A DNA stretch of 64,000 nucleotides, from the NCBI RefSeq assembly GCF_018100785.1, contig NZ_JAGJEC010000002.1:434001-498000 (forward strand), in the 5' to 3' direction. The number at the start of each line of letters is the position of its first letter. The stretch's first letter is position 1. A program made the translations under genes and the position numbers. The notes below the pieces were generated by a model. That model was not told the origin of the DNA, ran no database searches, and worked only from the letters and a program-made list of their open reading frames with translations. Positions 17,787-27,403 of the stretch are shown piece by piece. This DNA is from Maribacter sp. MMG018. Lineage in GTDB: Bacteria; Bacteroidota; Bacteroidia; Flavobacteriales; Flavobacteriaceae.

Positions 17787-19586
17787 ATGGATAATTTAGA
17801 TTACGGAATTATTGGAAATTGTAGAAGTGCCGCCTTGGTTTCTAAAAACGGATCAATAGATTGGTGCTGTCTACCAGAGTTCGACTCCTCATCGCTGTTC
17901 GCCAAATTATTGGACGAAAAAATTGGAGGTAGTTTTGAGATTATAGTCGATGATTCTTATAAGATAACCCAAAGGTATAAAAAGCATACCGCAGTTCTGA
18001 TAACCAAGTTTACTTCTGGTGAAGATTGTTTTGAGATCAGAGATTTTATGCCAAGGTACCGTAAGCCCAATGGAGGGTATAATGCGCCACCCGAGTTTAT
18101 ACGTTATTTTAAACATGTAAGCGGTAAGCCTAAGTTTAAAGTGATTTATGACCCTAAATTGGAATATGCACATGGTGAAACAAAAACATACATAAAAAAG
18201 AATTTTATAGTAAGCCTTACCCATGGTGAAAAGTTCGACACCTGTTTTTTGTATACCTCTTTTAACAAGAATGCCGTTATAGAAGGGCGAGAAATTGAGT
18301 TGACTAAAGATGGCTATTTTCTTTTAGGGTACAATGAAAAACTTTTTCAGCCCACGGTTAGAAAAATGTATACCGAACTTGAAAGAACCAAGGTGTATTG
18401 GTTAAACTGGAGCAGTAAAACACCAAATTACCGAAAATACAATTCACAGATAAGCCGTAGTGCCATTACCTTAAAATTGCTGACCTATGATAAGTCGGGT
18501 GCAGTTTTGGCCGCTGCAACAACCTCATTACCGGAAACCATTGGCGAAGTCCGTAATTGGGATTATCGTTTTTGCTGGATCCGGGATGCTTCCATGGCCA
18601 TAAAGGTAATTGGTGAACTGGGCCATAGAAATGTGGCAAAAAGGTATTTACAGTTTATTGTGGACCTTATTCCCGATAAGGACGAAAAACTGCAGATAAT
18701 GTACGGTATCAACAAAGAAAAAAAGTTGACCGAACATACATTGGATCACCTAAGTGGGTATAAGGGGTCTAAGCCGGTAAGAATAGGAAACGCAGCTTAT
18801 AAACAAAGACAAAATGATATTTATGGTATTTTGATGGATGTAATCTATGAACAGCTATCAAAATATAGTAACGATATAGAAAATGGGGAGGATTTATGGG
18901 GAATAACCAAAGGCATTGTTTGGATCGTCTCTAACCACTGGAAAGAGGCCGATAAAGGTATATGGGAGTTTAGGACCGAAGACCGCCATTTTACCTTTTC
19001 AAAAGTACTTTGTTGGGTGGCGATAGATAGGGCCATTAAAGTGGCAAGACTTTTTAGAAAATCCAATAAAATTCAAAAATGGACGGCCCTAGAACAGGAA
19101 ATTAAGAACGATATTCATAAGAATGCTTGGAATTCGGAGGTAAATGCGTTTACACAGTCGTATGGTTCCTCACATTTGGATGCATCTGTACTGTTAATGG
19201 AGTCTTACGGATTTATTCATGCCAAGGATCCAAAATATGTAAGCACCGTAAAAGCCATAGAAAAAGAATTGAGTAACGATGGATTATTGTACCGTTACAA
19301 AAACGCTGATGACTTTGGTTTGCCTTCATCGTCTTTTACCATATGTACATTTTGGTTTATTAATAGCCTGTTTAAAATAGGGGAAGAAGAAAAAGCGATG
19401 AAACACTTTGATAGGTTGTTGTCTTACAGTAATCATTTAGGTTTGTTCAGTGAAGATATTGATTTTAAGACCAAAAGGTTACTGGGGAATTTCCCACAGG
19501 CATATTCGCATCTTGCCTTGATAGAATGTGCTATCAATTTCTCTAAAAAAGAAAGTGAGGAACAGGTACTGGAATCTATTAGCTGA
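17787..19586 (+). CDS. Glycoside hydrolase family 15 protein (glucoamylase/trehalase type)
   Basis: The 599-residue protein has no signal peptide and is therefore cytoplasmic. The N-terminal beta domain (DYGIIGNCRSAALVS, SIDWCCLPEFDS) and the (alpha/alpha)6 barrel with NWDYRFCWIRDASM are standard for bacterial GH15. Candidate catalytic acids are the Glu of GIWEFR and the Glu of SEDID shortly before LGNFPQAYSHLALI. Family members hydrolyse alpha-glucosidic bonds in trehalose or maltodextrins. Location next to otsAB favours trehalose, but sequence alone does not settle it. It meets the PLP decarboxylase gene end to end with no gap and no terminator visible. Confidence 0.9.
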   Translation: MDNLDYGIIGNCRSAALVSKNGSIDWCCLPEFDSSSLFAKLLDEKIGGSFEIIVDDSYKITQRYKKHTAVLITKFTSGEDCFEIRDFMPRYRKPNGGYNAPPEFIRYFKHVSGKPKFKVIYDPKLEYAHGETKTYIKKNFIVSLTHGEKFDTCFLYTSFNKNAVIEGREIELTKDGYFLLGYNEKLFQPTVRKMYTELERTKVYWLNWSSKTPNYRKYNSQISRSAITLKLLTYDKSGAVLAAATTSLPETIGEVRNWDYRFCWIRDASMAIKVIGELGHRNVAKRYLQFIVDLIPDKDEKLQIMYGINKEKKLTEHTLDHLSGYKGSKPVRIGNAAYKQRQNDIYGILMDVIYEQLSKYSNDIENGEDLWGITKGIVWIVSNHWKEADKGIWEFRTEDRHFTFSKVLCWVAIDRAIKVARLFRKSNKIQKWTALEQEIKNDIHKNAWNSEVNAFTQSYGSSHLDASVLLMESYGFIHAKDPKYVSTVKAIEKELSNDGLLYRYKNADDFGLPSSSFTICTFWFINSLFKIGEEEKAMKHFDRLLSYSNHLGLFSEDIDFKTKRLLGNFPQAYSHLALIECAINFSKKESEEQVLESIS

Positions 19587-21032
19587 TCAATTGATGCCGA
19601 TGGATAAAATTTGATGGGCAAAAGCCGATATTTTCTCCAGTAATTGTTTAAAATGATTTTCTGTGGTAAACGGATTCATAACTGTAACACGTAGGTAATG
19701 TGTATTCTTTAGTTTGGTCTGTACAATATAGAATTCGCCATCTTCCAATAGTTGTTGGCGAATTGTAGCATTTAACTCATTAAGTTCGGAAGGGGAAAGG
19801 CTTTCATCCATAAACCTAAAACAGACAATATTTGACATGGGCTTTAAGGCCAGTTCAAAATGTGTGCTTTTTTCAATGATACCGGCAAAAATTGACCCCA
19901 TATCGTATAGGTGCGTAACATAGGAGTCAAATACCTTTTCGCCATATACTTTTAACAATGTATACCAATGAATACTCATCATGGTCTTGGTACATTCAAA
20001 CGTTCTTTTACCCGAATTATACCAATCTTCATGGTCCGATTCAGTCAATAGGTAGTCCGCTTTTTGGCTAAAAGTCTTATTTGCATACCGACCATCTTTT
20101 AATAATAGTGCCGTGGTAATGGTAGGCATCATCATCATTTTATGGCCGTCAATAACTACAGAATCCGATGTGTCTATTCCTTTGAGGGTTTTTTTATATT
20201 TATCGGAAAAAATACCTGCACCTCCATGGGCTCCGTCCACATGAAACCATAAATTATGGGCTTTGGCAAATTCACCTATTTCTTCTAGATTGTCAAAAAT
20301 ACCGGTGGCCGTAGAAGGGGCACTGCCGACGATGGCAAAAACTTCTATCCCCTTGGCTTTGGCTTCTTTATATTTATCCTCTAATACCGAGGTATTCATC
20401 TGAAAACTATCGGTCACCGGAATTTTAATGATTCCTTTTTCTCCCAGCCCCATAATACGAGCGGCTCTATCCACGCAATAATGGGCCTCTTCGCTGACCA
20501 TAATGGCAATGGGTCTGTTTGTGCCGTCTTTCCATATGTTTTCTGATACTATTGCCTTTCTTGCGGCCAATAAGGCGGTTAAATTGGCCAAGGTTCCACC
20601 GGAGGTCAAAAAACCTCTGGAATCGGTGTTCCATCCTATTTTTTTACAAAGTAAATCGGTCACTATTCTTTCAATAGCGCTCGGGGCCATTCCCATTTCA
20701 TAAACGGCCATACCATTGTTGAGCAATGAGCTTATCATACCCGTAAGTGCCGTTATGGGGGCAGCAGGACTCACTTGATGTCCTATGTAATGGGGATGGT
20801 GTACATAAACCGTACGTTTGGTAATCTCTTTGAACAAATCATCTTTATCTCCCTTCTCTAGAAAATCTTTCCAGAACCCCAGTTCCTCTTCCGGATTTTT
20901 CCAATGAATGGCCTTGTCCGATTTTTCATTGATTTTATCATCTAAATGACGTGTAAGCTCATCTATAAGTTCATGTCCCTTTTTTTGAAAGGACTCTGGA
21001 GAATATACAGAGGTTAAATAGGTTTTGTTCAT
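19587..21032 (-). CDS. PLP-dependent group II amino acid decarboxylase
   Basis: The 481-residue protein has the group II decarboxylase signature: FHVDGAHGG (cofactor-binding Asp and stacking His) and VIDGHKMMMMP, whose lysine would form the Schiff base with PLP. The family includes aromatic amino acid, glutamate, diaminobutyrate and cysteine sulfinate decarboxylases; no residue pattern visible here fixes the substrate. It is cytoplasmic. It begins just beyond the terminator of the fatty acid operon, so it has its own promoter, and it ends flush against the convergent GH15 stop codon. Confidence 0.87.
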   Translation of the reverse strand: MNKTYLTSVYSPESFQKKGHELIDELTRHLDDKINEKSDKAIHWKNPEEELGFWKDFLEKGDKDDLFKEITKRTVYVHHPHYIGHQVSPAAPITALTGMISSLLNNGMAVYEMGMAPSAIERIVTDLLCKKIGWNTDSRGFLTSGGTLANLTALLAARKAIVSENIWKDGTNRPIAIMVSEEAHYCVDRAARIMGLGEKGIIKIPVTDSFQMNTSVLEDKYKEAKAKGIEVFAIVGSAPSTATGIFDNLEEIGEFAKAHNLWFHVDGAHGGAGIFSDKYKKTLKGIDTSDSVVIDGHKMMMMPTITTALLLKDGRYANKTFSQKADYLLTESDHEDWYNSGKRTFECTKTMMSIHWYTLLKVYGEKVFDSYVTHLYDMGSIFAGIIEKSTHFELALKPMSNIVCFRFMDESLSPSELNELNATIRQQLLEDGEFYIVQTKLKNTHYLRVTVMNPFTTENHFKQLLEKISAFAHQILSIGIN

Positions 21033-21072
21033 GGTCTAAAAATAGATGCTTCTTAAAACCTGGGCAAATAAA

Positions 21073-21098
21073 AAACCACTCCTTTTAAGGAGTGGTTT
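21073..21098 (-). terminator. Terminator of the fatty acid oxidation operon
   Basis: AAACCACTCCTT and AAGGAGTGGTTT are perfect 12-bp arms around TT, ending 35 bp beyond the acyl-CoA dehydrogenase stop. On the minus strand the 3' arm runs into a T-rich stretch. Confidence 0.85.
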
Positions 21099-21133
21099 TA
21101 CTTTTGTTCAACAAAACAAAAGGGAAATCTGAA

Positions 21134-22942
21134 TTAGTCAAAGGTGTAACCGTTATCTGCAGCTACCTTGTCGGCAATTTGTGTGCGCAAGGCCACTACA
21201 TTAGGGTTGTTAGTGTATTTTGTAAAACGTTTTAGTCCCATAAGCATCATACGTTGCTCATCACCTTCGGCGAAAGAAACAATGGCTTCCTTACCTTTCT
21301 GGATCACAATATCGGTAGCCCTGTACAGGTATAATTTAGACATTGCGATTTGGGTAGCCTGTGAGTCTTCTCCAAAACGTTTGGCATTCTTTTCTGTTCT
21401 TAAGATAGCCGATTCCGCCAAATATACTTGGATCAAAATATCAGATGCGGCCATCAATAATTGTTGGTGCTTGTCTAACTCAGGACCAAATTTTTGCACG
21501 GCACTACCGGCAACCATCAAGAAAACCTTTTTTAGTCTTTTTAATAGGTCTTTTTCTTCAGCAAAAAGTTCAGAAAAATCTGGTGTATCAAAAGAAGGGA
21601 TTCCCATAAGTTCTTCGCCAACGGCAGTAGCAGGGCCTAAAAGGTCTACATGGCCTTTCATTGCCTTTTTAACCAACATACCTACGGCCAACATACGGTT
21701 AATTTCGTTGGTTCCTTCATAGATTCTGGCTATACGGGCATCTCTCCATGCAGATTCCATTGGGGTATCGGCACTAAAGCCCATTCCACCAAAAATCTGA
21801 ATACCTTCATCTGTGGTTTGTTGTACATGCTCTGATACCGCTACTTTCAAAATTGAACATTCTATGGCATATTCTTCCACTCCTTTTAATTCTGCTTCTT
21901 GGTGCGAATTGCCATCCGCTTCACGTATCGCTATTCTGTCCTCGATATTTTTAGCGGCCCTATAACAAGCAGATTCGTCTACATAGGCATTGGTGGCCAT
22001 ATCCGCAATTTTTGCTTTTATAGCACCAAAGTTCATAATAGGGGTCTTAAACTGAATACGCTCATTAGCATAGGTAACAGCTTCGTTGATAACCCTTCTT
22101 TGGGCTTCTAAACAGGCTGCTGCCAATTTAATTCTACCAACGTTTAGGGCATTCATGGCAATTTTAAAACCGTTTCCACGGGTAGAGAGCATATTCTCTA
22201 CAGGAACCTTTGTTTCATTAAAGAATACCTGACGGGTAGAGGAGGAGTGAATACCTAATTTTTTCTCTTCATCACCAAGTGTTATTCCATTTTCAGGATC
22301 GTTTTCTACGATAAAACCAGTAATGTTCTTGTCATCTTCAATTCGTGCGAACACAATGAACATGTTACAGAATCCTGCATTGGAAATCCACATTTTTTGA
22401 CCTGTAATACTGTAATATTTTCCATCATCGGACAGCACGGCCTTTGTTTTACCAGAATTAGCATCGGAACCTGCACCCGGTTCAGTTAGGCAATATGCGC
22501 CAAACCATTCTCCAGAGGCCAATTTTGGAACATATTTTTGTTTCTGCTCTTCGGTACCATAAAGGGTGATGGGCATGGTGCCAATACCTGTATGCGCTCC
22601 AAAAGCGGTACTAAAAGACCCTGTGGCCCCAGAAATATAATCACAGACCAGCATGGTAGATACAAAGCCCATTCCCATTCCGCCGTAAGCCTCTGGCACA
22701 GCAACACTTAATAGGCCGAGTTCACCAGCTTTTCGCATGGCCTCTTCGGTATAGGCATAATCTTTTTTCTCAAAACGTTCCCAATGCGCCCAAAGTTCTC
22801 GGTCTACGAATTCTTTGGTGCTCTCACGCATCATTTTTTGTTCTTCGTTCAAGTCTTCTAAAGTAAAGACGTCTTCGCAGTTGGTTTCTTTAACGAGGAA
22901 CTGTCCTCCTCTAAGAATATCTTGTTTATTTTCGGTACTCAT
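21134..22942 (-). CDS. fadE: Acyl-CoA dehydrogenase (FadE-like)
   Basis: This 602-residue flavoenzyme is expected to make the trans-2 double bond in acyl-CoA, the first step of beta-oxidation. Family motifs are YCLTEPGAGSDA and KMWISNAG (FAD and substrate binding) and the catalytic glutamate in YEGTNEINRM. An extra C-terminal helical region after about residue 430 makes it longer than short-chain dehydrogenases (about 380) and similar in size to Bacillus FadE. It is the last gene of the MarR-FadN-FadA-FadE run and follows the thiolase by 17 bp. The symbol is by analogy with the Bacillus operon, not E. coli FadE. Confidence 0.9.
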   Translation of the reverse strand: MSTENKQDILRGGQFLVKETNCEDVFTLEDLNEEQKMMRESTKEFVDRELWAHWERFEKKDYAYTEEAMRKAGELGLLSVAVPEAYGGMGMGFVSTMLVCDYISGATGSFSTAFGAHTGIGTMPITLYGTEEQKQKYVPKLASGEWFGAYCLTEPGAGSDANSGKTKAVLSDDGKYYSITGQKMWISNAGFCNMFIVFARIEDDKNITGFIVENDPENGITLGDEEKKLGIHSSSTRQVFFNETKVPVENMLSTRGNGFKIAMNALNVGRIKLAAACLEAQRRVINEAVTYANERIQFKTPIMNFGAIKAKIADMATNAYVDESACYRAAKNIEDRIAIREADGNSHQEAELKGVEEYAIECSILKVAVSEHVQQTTDEGIQIFGGMGFSADTPMESAWRDARIARIYEGTNEINRMLAVGMLVKKAMKGHVDLLGPATAVGEELMGIPSFDTPDFSELFAEEKDLLKRLKKVFLMVAGSAVQKFGPELDKHQQLLMAASDILIQVYLAESAILRTEKNAKRFGEDSQATQIAMSKLYLYRATDIVIQKGKEAIVSFAEGDEQRMMLMGLKRFTKYTNNPNVVALRTQIADKVAADNGYTFD

Positions 22943-22959
22943 AATTATAATTCTTTTGT

Positions 22960-24150
22960 CTATTTCAAAAATTCAAAAATACCTGCAGCTCCCTGTCCGG
23001 TACCTACACACATAGTTACCAAACCATATTTGCCCTGCATAGATCGCTTGCGCATCTCATCAAAAAGCTGAACTGATAATTTGGCTCCGGTGCAGCCCAA
23101 TGGGTGGCCTAGTGCTATGGCGCCACCATTTACATTTACGATATCTGGATTCAGGTCTAATTCTCGTATTACGGCTAAGGACTGAGAGGCAAAAGCTTCG
23201 TTAAGTTCTATCAGTTCTATATCCTCTTGTTTTAGACCGGCCTGTTTAAGTGCTTTTGGCACTGCAGCGACAGGACCGATACCCATGATTCTTGGTGGAA
23301 CACCCGCGGCGGCATAATTTACCAAACGGGCTATGGGCTCAAGGTTCAATTCTTTTACCATATCCTCGCTCATTACCAACACAAAGGCTGCTCCATCGCT
23401 CATTTGTGAAGAGTTACCTGCGGTAACACTACCATTAGCCGCAAATACCGGACGTAATTTGTTCAGTACTTCTATCGATGTTCCCTTTCTTGGTCCTTCA
23501 TCTTTAGTGACCGTATAGGTCTTAGTGGCTTTTTTACCATTGGAATCTATATAGGTCTGTTCTACTTCTATAGGAACGATTTGATCTTGAAAACGATCTT
23601 CTGCTTGGGCCTTAAGAGCCTTCATGTGAGAATTATAGGCGAACTCATCTTGGTCTTCTCTAGAAACCTTGAACTCTTCTGCGACTGCTTCCGCAGTATT
23701 TCCCATTCCCCAATAATAATCTTCATGGCCAGATTTTACCAAGTCGTAATTAAGTTCGGCCTTATAACCTGTCATGGGTACAGAGCTCATGCTTTCTGCA
23801 CCACCGGCAATAATACAATCTGCCATTCCCGATTGAATCTTAGCCGTAGCGATACCAATAGTTTCGAGTCCGGAGGAACAAAAACGATTTACCGTTACAC
23901 CTGGCACATCTACGATGTCCAGTCCCATTAGAGAGATCAACCTCCCCATATTAAGGCCTTGAGAGCCTTCTGGCATTGCATTGCCCACAATTACGTCGTC
24001 GATACGTTTTTTATCAAAGTCGGGCAGTTCTTTCATCATGTACTCAATTGTTTCGGCTGCAAGCTCATCCGTTCTTTTAAAACGGAAGACGCCTTTAGGA
24101 GCTTTACCAACTGCAGTACGATATCCTTTTACTATATATGCTGTTTTCAT
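22960..24150 (-). CDS. fadA: Acetyl-CoA C-acyltransferase (thiolase, FadA-like)
   Basis: The 396-residue enzyme carries all three thiolase signatures: nucleophile Cys in [20 protein letters not shown] with the catalytic His, and the second active-site Cys in [10 protein letters not shown]. It cleaves 3-ketoacyl-CoA with CoA to give acetyl-CoA and a shortened acyl-CoA. It lies 4 bp after the FadN-like gene and 17 bp before the acyl-CoA dehydrogenase, tight spacing that indicates one transcript. Confidence 0.94.
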   Translation of the reverse strand: MKTAYIVKGYRTAVGKAPKGVFRFKRTDELAAETIEYMMKELPDFDKKRIDDVIVGNAMPEGSQGLNMGRLISLMGLDIVDVPGVTVNRFCSSGLETIGIATAKIQSGMADCIIAGGAESMSSVPMTGYKAELNYDLVKSGHEDYYWGMGNTAEAVAEEFKVSREDQDEFAYNSHMKALKAQAEDRFQDQIVPIEVEQTYIDSNGKKATKTYTVTKDEGPRKGTSIEVLNKLRPVFAANGSVTAGNSSQMSDGAAFVLVMSEDMVKELNLEPIARLVNYAAAGVPPRIMGIGPVAAVPKALKQAGLKQEDIELIELNEAFASQSLAVIRELDLNPDIVNVNGGAIALGHPLGCTGAKLSVQLFDEMRKRSMQGKYGLVTMCVGTGQGAAGIFEFLK

Positions 24151-24154
24151 TTTT

Positions 24155-26560
24155 TTAATTTCTAAGAGGTTTACCAGTCTTTAACATGTGTTGAATACGT
24201 TCCAGGGTCTTACGTTCGGTACATAAAGAAAGAAACGCTTCCCTTTCTAGATCTAATAAGTATTGCTCTGTAACCATAGTAGGTTCCGATAGGTCACCAC
24301 CCGCCATTACATAGGCCAATTTATTGGCTATTTTTTTGTCGTGTTCACTTATGTAGTGACTAGCTTCCATAGAGTCGGTACCTACCAAGAACATACCCAA
24401 TGCCTGTTTTCCAAGAACTTTTACATCCTTACGTTTGGGAGGCTGTGTATAGCCTGCTTCTGCCATAAGTTTTGCATAGGCTTTTGCGGTTGCTATCTGT
24501 CTGTCTTTGTTTACGACTACAATATCCTTCCCTTTTTGTAATATGCCCATATCGTATGCCTCGTATGCCGAGGTAGATACTTTGGCCATACCAATGGTTA
24601 AAAAGTACTCTTGAAGAACATTTAACTCTACATCTCCTTTACGGAAAGTATCTGAAGCTCTTAAGGCAAATTCTTTAGAACCGCCACCACCGGGGATAAC
24701 CCCAACACCAAATTCTACCAAACCTATGTAGGTTTCGGCCGCGGCAACCACTTTGTCGGCATGTAACGATAACTCACAACCACCTCCCAAGGTCATACCG
24801 TGAGGGGCCGATACGGTAGGAATCGCAGAATAGCGCATTCTCATCATGGTGTCTTGAAACATTTTAATGGCCATGTTCAATTCATCATATTCTTGTTCTA
24901 CGGCCATCATAAAGATCATACCAATGTTCGCGCCCACCGAGAAATTGGCTGCTTGGTTACCAACCACCAGACCTTGAAAATCCTTTTCGGCCAAATCAAT
25001 GGCTTTGTTCAATCCGGTGAGTACATCGCCACCAATGGTGTTCATTTTGGACTGAAATTCACAGTTTAAGATGCCATCGCCCAAATCTTCTATAACAACA
25101 CCACTATTTTTAAATACTTCTTTAGATTTTCTAATATTGTCCAGAATGATAAAGGCATCCTGTCCAGGTATTTTTACCATTTCCTTTTTAGGGATATCAT
25201 AAAAATAGGTAGCTCCATCTTTTACGGAATAGAAAGACTCTATGCCTTTGGCCTTCATTTCTGTAACCCAGGCAGCTGCTGTCTGGTTTTCTGCACCAAT
25301 GAACTCTAATCCTTTGTCAAGACCGACGGCGTCCCAAATCTGGAAAGGACCATGTTCCCATCCAAATCCTGCTTTCATCGCATCATCTATCTTATAAAGC
25401 TCGTCTGTAATCTCGGGGATGCGGTGAGATACGTAGGCGAACAGCTGACCGAAGCTTTTTCTGTAGAATTCTCCGGCTTTATCTTTTCCATTTACCAGAA
25501 CAGAAAATCTATCTACTACTTTATCAATGGTCTTGGTCAGTTCTAAAGTGGCGAATTTTGCACTTTTTTTAGAACGATAGTCCATAGTATCCAAGTCCAA
25601 GGTCAAAATCTCACTTTTGCCTTTTTCTCCTTTTACCTTTTTATAAAATCCTTGACCGGTTTTACTTCCCAGCCATTTGTTTTCCATCATGGTTTGGATA
25701 AAGTCTGGCAGGGCGAACAGCTCATGGCGTTCATCATCCTTACAGTTTTCCGAAATACCGTTGGCAACATGTACCAAGGTATCCAAACCTACAACATCTA
25801 CCGTTCGGAAAGTAGCGGATTTTGGCCTACCGATAACGGGCCCGGTAAGTTTATCAACCTCTTCGACCGTCATGCCCAATTCCTTTACGGTATGGAACAA
25901 GCTCTGAATACTGAAAATACCCACACGGTTTCCAATAAAGGCGGGAGTGTCTTTTGCCACTACCGAAGTTTTCCCCAGAAATTGCTCGCCGTATCCGTTC
26001 AAGAATTCCAATACCTCTGGAGAAGTTTTAGGCCCAGGGATTATTTCAAATAATTTAAGGTACCTGGCAGGATTAAAGAAGTGTGTGCCACAAAAATGCT
26101 TTTGAAAATCGTCACTTCTTCCTTCGCTCATAAATTTGATCGGAATACCAGAAGTGTTCGAAGTGATCAAAGTTCCTGGCGTTCTATATTTCTCCAAGTT
26201 TTCGAAAACTTGTTTTTTGATGTCCAATCGTTCTACAACTACCTCGATGATCCAATCTACCTTGGCTACTTTAGAAATGTCGTCCTCTAAATTTCCGGTA
26301 GTAATTCTATCCGCAAACTTTTTATGATAGATAGGTGAGGGTTTCGATTTTAACGCAGCTGTGAGCGAATCGTTCACGAGTCTGTTACGGACCACTTTGT
26401 CCGTTAATGTTAAGCCTTTCGCTTTTTCCTTATCAGTTAGTTCTCTCGGCACAATGTCCAAGAGTAAAACCTCTACGCCAATATTGGCGAAATGGCAAGC
26501 GATTCCACTTCCCATTATCCCGGAACCGATTACCGCTACTTTTTTAATGTGCTTGTTCAT
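24155..26560 (-). CDS. fadN: 3-hydroxyacyl-CoA dehydrogenase / enoyl-CoA hydratase (FadN-like)
   Basis: The 801-residue protein has the dehydrogenase first: NAD-binding GSGIMGSG near residue 12 and GTHFFNPARYLKL with the catalytic His. The crotonase-type hydratase is C-terminal (GGGCELSLHAD, GVIPGGGGSKEF). This order is the reverse of E. coli FadB and the same as Bacillus FadN (about 790 residues). It catalyses hydration of enoyl-CoA and oxidation of 3-hydroxyacyl-CoA. It follows the MarR gene by 15 bp and precedes the thiolase by 4 bp. Confidence 0.92.
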   Translation of the reverse strand: MNKHIKKVAVIGSGIMGSGIACHFANIGVEVLLLDIVPRELTDKEKAKGLTLTDKVVRNRLVNDSLTAALKSKPSPIYHKKFADRITTGNLEDDISKVAKVDWIIEVVVERLDIKKQVFENLEKYRTPGTLITSNTSGIPIKFMSEGRSDDFQKHFCGTHFFNPARYLKLFEIIPGPKTSPEVLEFLNGYGEQFLGKTSVVAKDTPAFIGNRVGIFSIQSLFHTVKELGMTVEEVDKLTGPVIGRPKSATFRTVDVVGLDTLVHVANGISENCKDDERHELFALPDFIQTMMENKWLGSKTGQGFYKKVKGEKGKSEILTLDLDTMDYRSKKSAKFATLELTKTIDKVVDRFSVLVNGKDKAGEFYRKSFGQLFAYVSHRIPEITDELYKIDDAMKAGFGWEHGPFQIWDAVGLDKGLEFIGAENQTAAAWVTEMKAKGIESFYSVKDGATYFYDIPKKEMVKIPGQDAFIILDNIRKSKEVFKNSGVVIEDLGDGILNCEFQSKMNTIGGDVLTGLNKAIDLAEKDFQGLVVGNQAANFSVGANIGMIFMMAVEQEYDELNMAIKMFQDTMMRMRYSAIPTVSAPHGMTLGGGCELSLHADKVVAAAETYIGLVEFGVGVIPGGGGSKEFALRASDTFRKGDVELNVLQEYFLTIGMAKVSTSAYEAYDMGILQKGKDIVVVNKDRQIATAKAYAKLMAEAGYTQPPKRKDVKVLGKQALGMFLVGTDSMEASHYISEHDKKIANKLAYVMAGGDLSEPTMVTEQYLLDLEREAFLSLCTERKTLERIQHMLKTGKPLRN

Positions 26561-26575
26561 GAAATCTTAGCTGTA

Positions 26576-27028
26576 TTAATGATTTGATGTATTTTTTGTA
26601 TAAATTTTCTTGTCCGCTATTAACTTGTTGATAACGTTCGTTACTTCAAAAAAACCTTTTAGGCTTTCTTCGGAAACGTTTGCTTTTACTACGTCGTTAA
26701 ATTTTAATACGACGTCTTTAGAGTCTTTTCTTTTTTCCAGTCCAAAATCGGTCAAGTGTATCAACACCCCGCGTCCATCGGAAGGATTAGGTTTTCTTTC
26801 TATCAAACCTTTCGCTTCCATACTTTTTAAGATCCTAGAAAGACTGGTAGCTTCCATTCCCATCTTTGGGCCAAGAGAAGTAGAAGGTGTACCTGTTTTG
26901 GGATCTATACTTAATAGCGTAAAACCTATGGCCATTGTCGTCTGAAAATGTTTAGCTTCCTCATTGTACATTCTAGCAACTGCTTGCCAAGTAGCACGAA
27001 GGGCATAATCAATAGTGATTTCCTTCAT
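26576..27028 (-). CDS. MarR family transcriptional regulator of the beta-oxidation operon
   Basis: The 150-residue protein is a winged-helix regulator: the LGPKMGMEATSLSRILKSME recognition region and the wing with RKPNPSDGRGV are typical of MarR. Such proteins bind palindromes as dimers and often release DNA on binding a ligand; here an acyl-CoA or fatty acid is a sensible guess. It is the first gene of the fadN-fadA-fadE run, so it would control its own operon. A 26-bp perfect palindrome lies 33 bp upstream of its start, against a good -7 promoter element. Confidence 0.9.
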   Translation of the reverse strand: MKEITIDYALRATWQAVARMYNEEAKHFQTTMAIGFTLLSIDPKTGTPSTSLGPKMGMEATSLSRILKSMEAKGLIERKPNPSDGRGVLIHLTDFGLEKRKDSKDVVLKFNDVVKANVSEESLKGFFEVTNVINKLIADKKIYTKNTSNH

Positions 27029-27049
27029 ATAGGATTTTTAGTTGGTTAC

Positions 27050-27057
27050 CAAATATA
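27050..27057 (-). promoter_or_regulatory. -7 promoter element (TATATTTG) of the MarR-fad operon
   Basis: On the minus strand TATATTTG matches TAnnTTTG exactly and lies 21 nt before the MarR start codon. The -33 position falls inside the adjoining palindrome and reads ATG rather than TTG. Confidence 0.65.
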
Positions 27058-27061
27058 ATAA

Positions 27062-27087
27062 AATTTATTATGCATGCATAATAAATT
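27062..27087. promoter_or_regulatory. 26-bp perfect palindrome, likely MarR operator
   Basis: The sequence equals its own reverse complement over 26 bp, centred between 27074 and 27075, with core TTATGCATGCATAA. It begins 4 bp upstream of the -7 element and covers the -33 region, so a bound repressor would block RNA polymerase. The match to the adjacent MarR gene is inferred from position. Confidence 0.75.
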
Positions 27088-27403
27088 AATAAAATTTTGT
27101 CAGTTATTTTTTAAGTTAAGGTGATACTTTTTGCTCTTGTTGCCGAGTGGGAGATTAAGCGTTCAATAACATTTATGAAAAATTATTGCAATGTATATTG
27201 AGGATAATATAATGTGTATGGGAAAAAATATACTTTTTAACAATAATAGAAATATTGGCACCAGATGGAAAATAAGGTGTATATGGTGCAAACTACCGAT
27301 AAGGACATGTGGCCGAAACAGATGAAAATACGGACGAATAAAGCCCCTTTTTTAACATACCAAATAATCACAACCCCTGGTTAGTGGTGGGGTCATGATT
27401 TTG
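27088..27403. other. Non-coding stretch between the MarR operon promoter and the acyl-CoA ligase
   Basis: About 315 bp with no credible gene. An imperfect ACCCC/GGGGT hairpin at 27373-27393 lies just beyond the ligase stop codon but lacks a T-run on that strand, so a terminator is not assured. Confidence 0.5.

Noticed and set aside
27373..27393. ACCCC/GGGGT hairpin beyond the acyl-CoA ligase
   Set aside because: The stem is only 5 bp with an 11-nt loop and no T-run follows on the minus strand, so a terminator call is not supported.
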